64,000 nt of DNA, from contig DASVEE010000037.1 in NCBI GenBank assembly GCA_036380735.1, positions 1 to 64,000 of the forward strand. Direction: 5' to 3'. Of this stretch, positions 8,240 to 16,007 are shown one piece after another; position 1 is the stretch's first letter, and the number at the start of each line of letters is the position of its first letter. The position numbers were made by a program, and so were the translations under genes. This stretch comes from DASVEE01 sp036380735. GTDB lineage: Bacteria > Acidobacteriota > Thermoanaerobaculia > Gp7-AA8. The notes under the pieces are model-generated. The model did not search any database. It was not told where the DNA came from and was given only the letters and a program-made list of their open reading frames with translations.

Positions 8240-8692
8240 TTAGTTGGAGTAGTACGAGCCCCGCTCCATCTGCGTGCGCACGTCGCTTTCTGCCGGCGGG
8301 CACTGCAGCGGGTCCTCGGGTGGCGGCACGACGAGCGCGCACTCGCGCACGACCTCCGCCAGCATGTCGACTTCCAGCGGCTTGTTGAGCACCGCGGAGA
8401 CGACCTCCGGGTCGATGTACACGTCTTTGTTGGGGTCGCGCACGGCGATGACGAACGTCGGCACGTCCGGGCGCTGCTCGCGGAACGCGCGCAGGAACGT
8501 ATCCGCGTCGTTGCCGGGCAATCCGGTGTCGAGAAGGATCAGAGCGTAGTCACACGACGTGACCTTCCCGAGGGCGTCTGTACAACTCGTCGCCGTGTCC
8601 ACCGACAGCGGCTGGTGGCGAAGAATCGTGAACAGCATGACACGCAAGACATCGTGGTCTTCGACGATCAGGACTCTTGGTTCAGGTTGCAT
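8240..8692 (-). CDS. Single-domain response regulator (tandem paralogue A)
   Basis: 150 aa with a receiver domain only. 'VLIVEDHD' gives the acidic pocket, D55 in 'LILLDTGLPG' is the phospho-acceptor, and 'VLNKPLE' holds the conserved Lys. There is no DNA-binding output. After the receiver comes a 20-30 aa tail containing CPPAESDVRTQM, which closely matches the tail of the next gene. Expected to be phosphorylated by a histidine kinase encoded elsewhere and to act by protein contact. Confidence 0.88.
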   Translation of the reverse strand: MQPEPRVLIVEDHDVLRVMLFTILRHQPLSVDTATSCTDALGKVTSCDYALILLDTGLPGNDADTFLRAFREQRPDVPTFVIAVRDPNKDVYIDPEVVSAVLNKPLEVDMLAEVVRECALVVPPPEDPLQCPPAESDVRTQMERGSYYSN

Positions 8693-8730
8693 AACACTGG
8701 CTTATTCCTCAAAAGCCGTGCCACGAAAAC

Positions 8731-9192
8731 TTAGTTCGGCTCGTCGCCGGAAGACTGCGGCGCGCGCATCCTTTTGCGCCCCTCGCTGTCCGCGGGAGGA
8801 CACTTCTCGAGCTGTTCGCTCGGCGTTCGCGAGTTGATGCAGCCGGTGACGGCTTCGACGAGCAGATCGATGTCGAACGGCTTGCGAAGCGTGCCGGCCA
8901 CGAGTGCGGGATCGAAGTGGCGCATCTCCAGGCCGGCCGTCAGCACGAGCACCACGGGCCGGGCATCGCTCGGCTCCTGCGCCAGCTTTTCGAGCACGGC
9001 CCAGCCGCTCATCAGCGGCATCATCAGGTCGAGGACGACGAGCGCGTAGTGGCAGTTGGCGCACCTCTCCAGAGCGTCAACACCGTTGCGCGCCACGTCG
9101 ACCTGATAGCCGCGTCGACGGAGGATCGTGAAGACGAGCGTACGGATCGCATCGTCGTCATCGACCACGAGGATGCGCTTCTCGTCCCTCAT
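8731..9192 (-). CDS. Single-domain response regulator (tandem paralogue B)
   Basis: 153 aa from ATG 9192 (MRDEKRILVV). GGAG lies 5 nt upstream; ATGs at 9195 and 9222 are alternatives without better sites. Receiver domain with the DDDD pocket, phospho-acceptor D55 in 'LVVLDLMMPLMSG' and Lys in 'LRKPFD'. The tail has CPPADSEGRKRM, matching the CPPAxSxxR pattern of the upstream paralogue, so both come from a duplication and the tail is under constraint. No output domain and no kinase nearby. Confidence 0.88.
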   Translation of the reverse strand: MRDEKRILVVDDDDAIRTLVFTILRRRGYQVDVARNGVDALERCANCHYALVVLDLMMPLMSGWAVLEKLAQEPSDARPVVLVLTAGLEMRHFDPALVAGTLRKPFDIDLLVEAVTGCINSRTPSEQLEKCPPADSEGRKRMRAPQSSGDEPN

Positions 9193-9252
9193 CATGACTC
9201 CCGTTCCGGGCAGTCGGGACATGGTAGTTATTTGAGCAAGTTTGCTGCCCGT

Positions 9253-9807
9253 TTACTTGACCAGCCGGGAGATCGTTTTGAACTCTTCGGTGCCCGAAAC
9301 GACGGTCAATTCGAACAGCGCCATCTCCGTCGAGGTCAGCTTCGCCCCCTCGGAAACCATGCGCTGGATGGCGATGTCGCGGTTGCGTGGCGAGCGCGAC
9401 GAAACCGCGTCGGCGACGACCGACACCTGACAGCCGGCGGCGAGGAGATCGGACACCGTCTGCCAGACGCAGACGTGGGCTTCCACGCCGGCGACGAGCA
9501 CCTGCGGACGCTCCAGCGCGGCGAGCTGCGCCGTGAACGCGGTGCAGCCGTGTGCCGAGAAGCACGCTTTCTCCACCGGGCGGTAGCCGTGCGTCTCTTC
9601 GAGCACACGGCGGAGCGGCTCCACCGTCGGGCCGAGCCCTTTCACGTACTGCTCGGTGACGATGGCCGGAATGCCGAGAGCGTGGGTGCCGCGGATGAGA
9701 CGGTCGACGTTCTTCACCAGCTCTTTGGCGCCGTCGATGACCGGCAGCAGCTTTTCCTGCACGTCGATGAGAACGAGGATGGCTTTGTCGCGCGTGAGAC
9801 GGGGCAT
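9253..9807 (-). CDS. Isochorismatase-like cysteine hydrolase
   Basis: 184 aa, the usual length for this alpha/beta hydrolase family. The triad is visible: D15 in 'LVLIDVQEKL', a Lys in 'VEKACFSA' (about residue 80) and Cys near 111 in 'GVEAHVCVWQT'. The non-proline cis-peptide region 'VAGVEAHVC' is typical. Related enzymes (YcaC-like) hydrolyse amides or are of unknown substrate. It sits 22 bp from the D-2-hydroxyacid dehydrogenase in the same direction. Confidence 0.85.
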   Translation of the reverse strand: MPRLTRDKAILVLIDVQEKLLPVIDGAKELVKNVDRLIRGTHALGIPAIVTEQYVKGLGPTVEPLRRVLEETHGYRPVEKACFSAHGCTAFTAQLAALERPQVLVAGVEAHVCVWQTVSDLLAAGCQVSVVADAVSSRSPRNRDIAIQRMVSEGAKLTSTEMALFELTVVSGTEEFKTISRLVK

Positions 9808-9829
9808 GGTGTGCGCAGTCTATCGCGCT

Positions 9830-10747
9830 CTACGCCACGCGATTCACCACGGGCTGCCCCCGCAGGAAGCGCACGACGTCCGTGGCCGCCAGCCGCGCCA
9901 TCGCGTTGCGTGCTTCTTCCGTCGCGGAGCCGATGTGCGGCGCGAGCACGACGTTCTTCATCGTCAGCAGGCGCCCGTGCACGATGGGCTCGCGCTCGTA
10001 GACGTCGAGCGCGGCGCCGCGGAGGTGGCCGCTGTCGAGGGCGTCGCAGAGCGCTTCCTCGTCGACCAGCGGCCCCCGTGCGGTGTTGACGAGGTACGCA
10101 CCTGCTTTCATCCGCGCGAGCGATTCGCGGTTGATGAGGTGCCGCGTGCCCTCGGTCAGCGGCGCATGAATCGAGAGGATGTCGCTCGTCGCCAGCAGCG
10201 GCCCGAGGTCGTCACCGCGATGCGTGCCGCTGACCTCCATTCCGAATGCACGGGCACGCGTCGCGACGGCGCTGCCGATGCGTCCCATGCCGAGGATGCC
10301 GAGGCGCCTGCCCTGGAGCGAAGCGCCGAGCCACGCCAGCGGCTCCCACTCACAGCGCCCGCTGCGCCGCACGTCGGCATCGCCTTCGACCAGCCGCCGC
10401 GTCACGGCGAGGATCAGCGCCATCGTCAGGTCAGCCGTGGCCTCGGTCAGCACCCCGGGCGTGTTCGTGACGACGACGCCGAGCTCGCGCGCCGCGGCGA
10501 CGTCGATGTTGTTCGTGCCGACGGCGTAGTTCGCGACCATCCGCAGGTGAGGGTTGGCCTGCAGCACCGTGCGCGTGATCGGATCGGACAGCAGCACGAT
10601 CGCCGCATCCGCATCCCCCAGGATCGCGATCATGTCTTCCTCCGAGCGGGCCTGCTCGGTCGGGTGCTCGATGACGTCGCAGTCCTGCGAAACGATCGCG
10701 CGCGCGATCGCCGGAAAGGCCGCGGTGAGGACGACGGTGTGTTTCAC
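9830..10747 (-). CDS. D-2-hydroxyacid dehydrogenase (glyoxylate/hydroxypyruvate reductase type)
   Basis: 305 aa from GTG 10747. The catalytic-domain start is 'KHTVVLTAAFP'. The NAD(P)-binding loop is GMGRIGSAVA (about residues 150-160). The catalytic Arg is in 'NTARGPLVDE', a Glu in 'DVYEREP' and the His in 'APHIGSATEEAR'. 'AVGTNNIDVAAARELGVVVTNTPGVLTEATADL' is the family hallmark stretch. It reduces a 2-keto acid such as glyoxylate or hydroxypyruvate to the D-hydroxy acid. Exact substrate is unproven. Confidence 0.88.
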   Translation of the reverse strand: MKHTVVLTAAFPAIARAIVSQDCDVIEHPTEQARSEEDMIAILGDADAAIVLLSDPITRTVLQANPHLRMVANYAVGTNNIDVAAARELGVVVTNTPGVLTEATADLTMALILAVTRRLVEGDADVRRSGRCEWEPLAWLGASLQGRRLGILGMGRIGSAVATRARAFGMEVSGTHRGDDLGPLLATSDILSIHAPLTEGTRHLINRESLARMKAGAYLVNTARGPLVDEEALCDALDSGHLRGAALDVYEREPIVHGRLLTMKNVVLAPHIGSATEEARNAMARLAATDVVRFLRGQPVVNRVA

Positions 10748-10764
10748 GCGGCGACTTTATCGCG

Positions 10765-10844
10765 GGAACCGCAATGGGACGAATGGGACAGATAGGACAG
10801 AGGCGCTGCCGGTTTCCGTCCTATTCGTCCTATCGTCCCGTTCC
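10765..10844. repeat. GGACNNATR 9-mer hairpin element (copy 2)
   Basis: GGAAC...ATGGGACGAATGGGACAGATAGGAC on the left, GTCCTATTCGTCCTATCGTCCC then GTTCC on the right, around a short GC-rich core. It lies between divergently transcribed genes, so it cannot be a terminator for either. Confidence 0.88.
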
Positions 10845-10880
10845 TTCCGCCGACGCCGTTGTAAATCCTTGGCAACCGCA

Positions 10881-10911
10881 TTGACTGTTGCGCGGTCCGC
10901 GGGCCTACATT
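10881..10911 (+). promoter_or_regulatory. Possible sigma70-type promoter for the secreted protein at 10918
   Basis: TTGACT (10881) and TACATT (10906) are 19 bp apart. Transcription would begin at or next to ATG 10918, giving a nearly leaderless message. The spacing is long, so this is tentative. Confidence 0.3.
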
Positions 10912-10917
10912 GGCTGC

Positions 10918-11844
10918 ATGCTCGCCGCGGTTGTGTTCGTCCTCTTCACTCAGGCGCAGCCGCCGCCGGTGGTGTTCATCGGCGACGAAGCCGCCTTCGA
11001 GGCCACGGAGACGCCGGAGCGTTTCTGGGACTTCATCGACGCCCCGGAAACCACGCACGCGGACCGCATCAAGGCCGTTCGCTTCTTCGTCGAGCGCGAT
11101 CCGTACCTCTCTCCCGCGTTTCTGAACCGGCTGTTCGTGAGACAGCGCCAGGTGGAGGTCACCAGTTCCCTCGGCGACACGCTGCACCTGCTGAACGTCC
11201 AGCTGCTCCTCGACGGCCGGCCGCCGGACGGTTACGTAGACGCGTTGCTGGCGCTGCCGTGCACGAACGGCCGCGACGCGCGCCATGTCCTGCATTGGAC
11301 GCAGTACTGGGCCGGGCTCTCCCGCCGCATGACCCCCGAGATTATCGCCACCTGGGTCGAGCTCGCGCGCAAGTATCCCGACCTGCGGGGCGACCTGATC
11401 GACAGCATCTTCCGCACGGTCGAGCTGGTGCCTGAGCCGGAGGTCTTCGGTCTCGCCGAGGTGGCGCTCGTCGAGCTGCTCGACGTGACGAAAGATTCCG
11501 AACTGCAGCGGTTCACGCGCGGCTTGCGTCATCTGCATCCCGCGCGTCCCGACGCGCTCGAGCTGCTCGTCGCGCGCCGCATCAACAGGATGAACCGCGA
11601 GCTGCACGCGCAGAACCGGGGCGCCGCTGCGTATCAGTTCTTTCTCCACGCGACGCACGAGCAGGTGAGCGAGCCCCAGTCCAATCACCTCGACTCATCC
11701 CAGCACGAGGCGATGTTCAGCCGTTTCCGCACGTGGTACTGCGGGCATCAGGAGGAGCTGATCGCGGCCGGCCGGGCGCACGCGCCGCGTCTCCGCGTGT
11801 ACGAGGAGCAGCTCACCCGGGTGAAGACGTGCGCGGCGGAGTGA
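10918..11844 (+). CDS. Hypothetical exported protein
   Basis: 308 aa from ATG 10918; a TTG at 10888 would add ten residues and is less likely. A short hydrophobic N-terminus (MLAAVVFVLFTQAQ) looks like a signal peptide. The rest is soluble, mostly helical, and rich in charged residues. 'TFRTVELVPEPEVFGLAEVALVELLD'-like stretches suggest HEAT/TPR-like helical pairs, but I recognise no named family. It is convergent with the phosphatase operon (10-bp gap). Function unknown. Confidence 0.7.
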   Translation: MLAAVVFVLFTQAQPPPVVFIGDEAAFEATETPERFWDFIDAPETTHADRIKAVRFFVERDPYLSPAFLNRLFVRQRQVEVTSSLGDTLHLLNVQLLLDGRPPDGYVDALLALPCTNGRDARHVLHWTQYWAGLSRRMTPEIIATWVELARKYPDLRGDLIDSIFRTVELVPEPEVFGLAEVALVELLDVTKDSELQRFTRGLRHLHPARPDALELLVARRINRMNRELHAQNRGAAAYQFFLHATHEQVSEPQSNHLDSSQHEAMFSRFRTWYCGHQEELIAAGRAHAPRLRVYEEQLTRVKTCAAE

Positions 11845-11853
11845 CGCGCGGCG

Positions 11854-12351
11854 TCAGATGGCGTGCCGCCGCGCCTTCACCGCCGTCACCAGCGCCCCAT
11901 CCAGCTCCAGCAACTGGTCCGCGATGGCGATGATCCTTGGATTGGGCATGGCGATGGGGCGCTGTTCCATCACGCGGTCGACGGCGTCCTCTTCGTGGCC
12001 GGGGCCGAGGCGGATGGCGTGGAAGATCACGGCGGCCGCGGCGGAGCGGCTGATGCCCGCGGCGCAGTGGATGATCACGCGGCCCGCGCCGGGCGGCAGC
12101 TCGCGCGCGGCGTCGATGATGCGGCGGACGTCGTCTTCCGTGGCGCCGGTCTGGTCGGTGGTGTCGTCGAAGAGGAGGCGCAGCTTCCGTTCGACCGAGC
12201 CGTAGCCGTGGGGCGGCTGGTCTTCGCGGCCGCCGATCGAGACGAGGAACGTCACGTCGGCGCGCCCTTCCGGCGACGAGAGGATCTCGCTCGCCTCATC
12301 GCGGCTGCAGACTTCGATGATCACTTCCTGGTTTTCTGTCCGAGGATCCAT
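11854..12351 (-). CDS. Dual-specificity/tyrosine-type protein phosphatase
   Basis: 165 aa. The P-loop signature HCAAGISRS (HCx5R, nucleophile Cys about residue 95) is intact. The upstream 'VSIGGRED...LRLLFDDTTD' holds a plausible general-acid Asp. 'RPIAMPNPRIIAIADQLLEL' is the C-terminal helix typical of cyanobacterial/bacterial DSP-like proteins with a PNxxI motif. The start overlaps the preceding 55-aa gene by 31 bp. It is therefore probably translated with the HEAT-cyclophilin lipoprotein gene as one unit. Confidence 0.82.
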   Translation of the reverse strand: MDPRTENQEVIIEVCSRDEASEILSSPEGRADVTFLVSIGGREDQPPHGYGSVERKLRLLFDDTTDQTGATEDDVRRIIDAARELPPGAGRVIIHCAAGISRSAAAAVIFHAIRLGPGHEEDAVDRVMEQRPIAMPNPRIIAIADQLLELDGALVTAVKARRHAI

Positions 12352-12488
12352 CCGAGTAAGAACACTCCACCGCCGATGAAAAGCAACTTCACTTCCAGCC
12401 GGACGTCGCCGCCGAAGACGCCGATCGACAGCGCCACCGGCAGGATGATCAGGCCGGCGATCTGCAGCAGACGTCCGACGTGCGTCAC
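12321..12488 (-). CDS. Small two-helix membrane protein (55 aa)
   Basis: 55 aa from GTG 12488, whose GTGA overlaps the stop of the upstream lipoprotein gene. Two hydrophobic stretches ('LLQIAGLIILPVALSIGVF' and 'LLFIGGGVFLLGWILG') are joined by a short polar turn, with a basic end (QKTRK). The tight overlaps on both sides are the main evidence that it is translated. It recalls small DUF-type membrane proteins of Acidobacteria and Gemmatimonadota. Function unknown. Confidence 0.7.
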   Translation of the reverse strand: MTHVGRLLQIAGLIILPVALSIGVFGGDVRLEVKLLFIGGGVFLLGWILGQKTRK

Positions 12489-15007
12489 GGCTTCGCCACG
12501 ATGACGAGGAGGTCGTCCTCGATCAGGCTCTGGGGCGTCTCCACGATCCGTCCCAGCTCGCGGTCTTCGCGGCGATAGATGATCGTCGCCACCTTCTCGA
12601 TGCGGTTCGCCTTCACCAGCGCCTCCGGCTGCAGTTTGTCGCGGTCGACGGCGACGAACGAGACCGGCAGCTTGACGCCGTACTGCTGTTCCAGGTCGTC
12701 GACGATGCGCAGCAGCTTCGGAACCTCGCGCTGGCTGTCGTCGCACCACGTGCCCATGAACACCTCGAGGCGGTCGCCGGCGCGGACGTAGCTTTTGAGC
12801 ATCTCCACGATGGCCATGTCTGGCTGGTACGCGGCGCGTCCGTCGCTATAGCCGGGAAGCTGCATGAGCCGCGCGCGCTCGATGGCGCCGATGACCACGG
12901 GGAGCGGTGCGCTCTCCGCGGCCACGACCTGCTGCACGCCGGGGTGCGGCTTCTCGTCGATCGTGATCGTCTCCACCTTGTCGCCGCGCTCGATCTGGTC
13001 GACCACGCCGTTCAACCCGTCGTAAGCACGCGCGAACACCGTGTAGCCGCCGTCGAGGTGCGGTTGCGGCGAGTGCGTGATGAAGAACTGCGAGCCGCCG
13101 GTATCGGGGCCGGAGAGCGCCATGCCCACCGCGCCGCGCGTGTAGCGCTGCATGTTGATCTCGTCGCGGATCACGTAGCCGGGCCCGCCGCTCTGGTCGT
13201 TGCGCGGATCGCCGCCCTGCACGACGAAGTTCGGCACCACGCGCATGAACGTCGTGTTGTCGAAATACTTCTGCTTCGCCAGTTGCGCGAAGTTCCACGT
13301 CGTCATCGGCGCGTCCTGCGTGAGGAGCGCGAGCTCGACGAGTCCGCGCGTCATGTGGATCGTGGCCGTGTGCGGCTGGCGCGACCAGCGCACGATGTCC
13401 TCGTAGTCTTTCTGCGTGTAGCGCGTGGGGAGCGGCGTGAACTGCGGGCGCGCGCGTTTCAGGTCGTTCTCGATGGCGTCCGCGGCGACGCGGCGGATGA
13501 CCGGGTCGCTATCCGCGAGCAGCGCCTTCAGGTACGTGTAGCGGCCGTCGAAGTCGATCTTGGCGACGGCGGTGAGGGCCTCGATGCGCGCGTCGTTCAT
13601 CGTCTGGCCGCGCTCTTTCTCCTCGGCCGCCCGCAGCGTCGCGGCGCGCTCCGCGTTCGGGATCGTGTCGGGACGCGCGACCGCGTAGCGCTTGATCGCT
13701 TCGGCGCGCACGACCGGATCGGTGTCGGCCATGCCGGCGCGGATGAGATCGAGCTCCGCGTGCACGTTGTTGTCAGGGATGTTGGACAGCGCGGCCACGC
13801 GCACGAGCGCTTCGGCATCGCGTCCGAACTGCGCGCGCAGCGGCTGCCCCACGGGCGCCGTGGACGACGCCTCGAGGATGCGCAGTTTGCCCCAGCTCGT
13901 CGGCTCGACGAGGTTCGTCATGCCGCCGCTGCCGAGGTGCTTGACGATGGCGCCGGCGACGAGCTCGCGGTCCCAGCGGGAGCCGACGAACTGCATGTTG
14001 AAGAGCTGCTGCTTCGCCGTTTCGTTGATGCGGGCGTAGTAGCCGAGCAGGTCGATGGCGTTGGCGCGGACGCCGGGGTCGGCGTCGTCGAGCACCGCGC
14101 GGATCAGCGGCAGGTCGTCGATGCGGACCAGTGTCGGCGTCTTGTCGTAGACGCGCCCGAGGGCGACGATGGCGTTGGTGCGCACCCACGGGTGAATGTC
14201 GCCGAGCGCGCGGAGGAGCAGCGGCGCGGAGTCGGGCTCCCCGATGCGGCCGAGCGCCGCGGTGGCGTAGGCGCGCGTGAGGACGTCCGGATCGGTCATC
14301 AGCAGCTCGAGCTGCGGGCGCGCAAGCGGCAGCGCGCGGCGCGACAGCGCGTACGCCGCGGCCTGGCGGACGTTCGTGGAAGGGGCGGCGAGCGCGCGCA
14401 GCGCTGCCTGCATGGCCTCGTCGCTGTTGAAGCGGAAGAGGTAGCGGATCGCGCGCACGCGGACGCCTTCGGCCCACGACTCGCCGGTGGCCCAGACGTA
14501 GCGGCTGATGCTGGCCGGGTCGGCAATCTTGGCGAGTGCTTCGATGGCTTCGGCGGCAACGGTGGCGTCGGCGTCGCCGGTGAGGTGGAACAGCGTGTCC
14601 TGCGCCTGGCGCTCGCCGGTCTCGCCGAGGGCGAAGGCGACGGCCTGGCGCACGTTGCGGTCCGGATCGCGGGAGAGGACGATCAGCTCGTCGACGCCGG
14701 CCTGCTTCTCGTGCCACTCGCGCTCGTTGTTGCGGTTGCGGTCGTAGAAGGTCTGCGACCCGATGCGCCCGAGGGCGAGAGCGATGCGCTGCCGGTGCAG
14801 AGGATTCGTGTGCTTGACCCAGGCGTCGACGAACGCCGGATCGTAGGCGCGCTGATCCTCGAGCTGCAGCACCCGCGCTTCCTCCTCGAGCGTGAACCCA
14901 TGCGCCGAGACTTCCGGCTCTTTCGGAGTCGTGTCGGGCGGTGGGGGAGGCGTGGCGGTCTGACAGGCCAGGAAAAGGAAGACGAAGATCGGGGTCAGCT
15001 TACGCAT
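12485..15007 (-). CDS. Lipoprotein with HEAT repeats, cyclophilin PPIase and thioredoxin-like domain
   Basis: 840 aa from ATG 15007; upstream in-frame codons are repeat DNA. 'MRKLTPIFVFLFLAC' is a signal peptide with a lipobox Cys at about 15, so the protein is probably tethered in the periplasm. Residues about 60-520 form many HEAT repeats ('DPDRNVRQAVAFALGETG', 'DPDVLTRAYATAALGRIG'). About 545-690 is a cyclophilin-type PPIase ('FMRVVPNFVVQGGDPRN', 'GSQFFITHSPQPHLDGGYTVF'). About 735-840 is a thioredoxin-like domain with 'GTWCDDSQREVPKL', having one Cys where a CxxC would have two. It probably scaffolds and folds exported proteins; the partner is unknown. Confidence 0.88.
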   Translation of the reverse strand: MRKLTPIFVFLFLACQTATPPPPPDTTPKEPEVSAHGFTLEEEARVLQLEDQRAYDPAFVDAWVKHTNPLHRQRIALALGRIGSQTFYDRNRNNEREWHEKQAGVDELIVLSRDPDRNVRQAVAFALGETGERQAQDTLFHLTGDADATVAAEAIEALAKIADPASISRYVWATGESWAEGVRVRAIRYLFRFNSDEAMQAALRALAAPSTNVRQAAAYALSRRALPLARPQLELLMTDPDVLTRAYATAALGRIGEPDSAPLLLRALGDIHPWVRTNAIVALGRVYDKTPTLVRIDDLPLIRAVLDDADPGVRANAIDLLGYYARINETAKQQLFNMQFVGSRWDRELVAGAIVKHLGSGGMTNLVEPTSWGKLRILEASSTAPVGQPLRAQFGRDAEALVRVAALSNIPDNNVHAELDLIRAGMADTDPVVRAEAIKRYAVARPDTIPNAERAATLRAAEEKERGQTMNDARIEALTAVAKIDFDGRYTYLKALLADSDPVIRRVAADAIENDLKRARPQFTPLPTRYTQKDYEDIVRWSRQPHTATIHMTRGLVELALLTQDAPMTTWNFAQLAKQKYFDNTTFMRVVPNFVVQGGDPRNDQSGGPGYVIRDEINMQRYTRGAVGMALSGPDTGGSQFFITHSPQPHLDGGYTVFARAYDGLNGVVDQIERGDKVETITIDEKPHPGVQQVVAAESAPLPVVIGAIERARLMQLPGYSDGRAAYQPDMAIVEMLKSYVRAGDRLEVFMGTWCDDSQREVPKLLRIVDDLEQQYGVKLPVSFVAVDRDKLQPEALVKANRIEKVATIIYRREDRELGRIVETPQSLIEDDLLVIVAKP

Positions 15008-15030
15008 CGCGGCGAATGATACAGAGCAAC

Positions 15031-15214
15031 GGGGAGGACGATAGGACGAATGGGACAAATAGGACGAATGGGACAAATGGGACGGCGGTGTCGCCGGGCG
15101 CAGCCGTACCGTGGTGTTGCCGTGGCAAGTGGCGCTTAGCCGCCAGCGTGGCGGACACGCGGTCGTCCTATCGGTCCTATTCGTCCCATCCGTCCTATTC
15201 GTCCCATCGTTCCC
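15031..15214. repeat. GGACNNATR 9-mer hairpin element (copy 3)
   Basis: One of the longest copies. The left arm runs from GGGGAGGACGATAGGAC through GAATG, AAATA, GAATG and AAATG variants. The right arm has five GTCC units ending in CCCATCGTTCCC. The core holds an extra stem (CTTAGCCGCCAGCGTGGCGG region). It lies between divergent genes: the HEAT-cyclophilin gene and ccmA. Confidence 0.9.
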
Positions 15215-15238
15215 GGCGGCGCAGGTAGACTGCGCGCA

Positions 15239-15862
15239 GTGATCGAGGTCGCCTCACTTTCCCGCCGTTACGGGCGCCGCTGGGCTTTGGCGGACGTGTC
15301 GTTTCGTGTGCGGCCGGGGTCGGTGGTCATGCTGACGGGGCGCAACGGCTCCGGGAAATCCACGTTGCTCCGTGTCCTGGCGACGGCCATCCGCCCCGAC
15401 CGCGGCTCCGCCCGGGTCGGCGGCTTCGACGTCGTCACCCAGCGCGAGGACGTGCGCCGGCTGACGGCGCTCCTCAGCCACCACAACTACCTCTACGAAT
15501 CGCTCACGGCGCAGGAGAACCTCGCCGTCGTGGCGGAGCACCTCGACCTCCCGCGCTCGGCCGTGGCGCCGATGCTCGCCCGGGTCGGCCTCGAATCGCG
15601 CGGCGGCGACCTCCTCTCCACCTTCTCCGCCGGCATGCGCAAGCGCCTCTCCTTCGGCCGTGTCCTCCTCCAGGCGCCGAAGGTCGTCCTCCTCGACGAG
15701 CCGTACGGCGCGCTCGACCCCGAGGGCTTCACGCTCGTGGAGGACGTCGTGCACGAGCTGAAAGCCAGCAACGTCACGGTCCTCATCGCCACGCACCAGT
15801 GGGAGCGCGTCGGCGCCTACGCCGACGAGAGGCTCGACCTCGAAGCGGGGAGGCTGCGGTGA
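15239..15862 (+). CDS. ccmA: Heme exporter ATP-binding protein CcmA
   Basis: 207 aa from GTG 15239. It is a small ABC ATPase: Walker A GRNGSGKST, signature STFSAGMRKRLS, Walker B VVLLDEPYGALD and switch His in 'IATHQWE'. It powers the CcmABCD step that releases heme-loaded CcmE during cytochrome c maturation at the inner membrane. First gene of the ccm operon. The next gene is separated by a heptamer hairpin, while all later ccm genes overlap or nearly touch. Confidence 0.9.
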   Translation: MIEVASLSRRYGRRWALADVSFRVRPGSVVMLTGRNGSGKSTLLRVLATAIRPDRGSARVGGFDVVTQREDVRRLTALLSHHNYLYESLTAQENLAVVAEHLDLPRSAVAPMLARVGLESRGGDLLSTFSAGMRKRLSFGRVLLQAPKVVLLDEPYGALDPEGFTLVEDVVHELKASNVTVLIATHQWERVGAYADERLDLEAGRLR

Positions 15863-15885
15863 GCGCGCGCTACGCGCGGGATGCG

Positions 15886-15982
15886 CGGTTTTCGGTTTTC
15901 GGTTTTCGGTTGTCGGTGCTGCGCTGCACCGGGCTGTTCGCCGGGCGCAGCACCGACAACCGACAACCGAAAACCGAAAACC
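15886..15982. repeat. TTTTCGG heptamer hairpin (copy 3) inside the ccm operon
   Basis: The left arm holds three TTTTCGG 7-mers and TTGTCGG. The core is GGTGCTGCGC...GCGCAGCACC, and the right arm is two CCGACAA and two CCGAAAA 7-mers. It separates ccmA and ccmB by 145 bp within an otherwise gapless operon, so transcription must read through it. Confidence 0.88.
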
Positions 15983-16007
15983 ATCGCTTCTCCCTCAGGA
16001 GACAGCG

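Noticed and set aside
12579..12791. Small plus-strand gene opposite the thioredoxin-like domain
   Set aside because: Shadow frame; the minus strand has clear domain evidence.
12944..15019. 691-aa plus-strand open frame
   Set aside because: It is the antisense shadow of the HEAT-cyclophilin gene; the composition is Arg/Ala/Val-rich with no domain.
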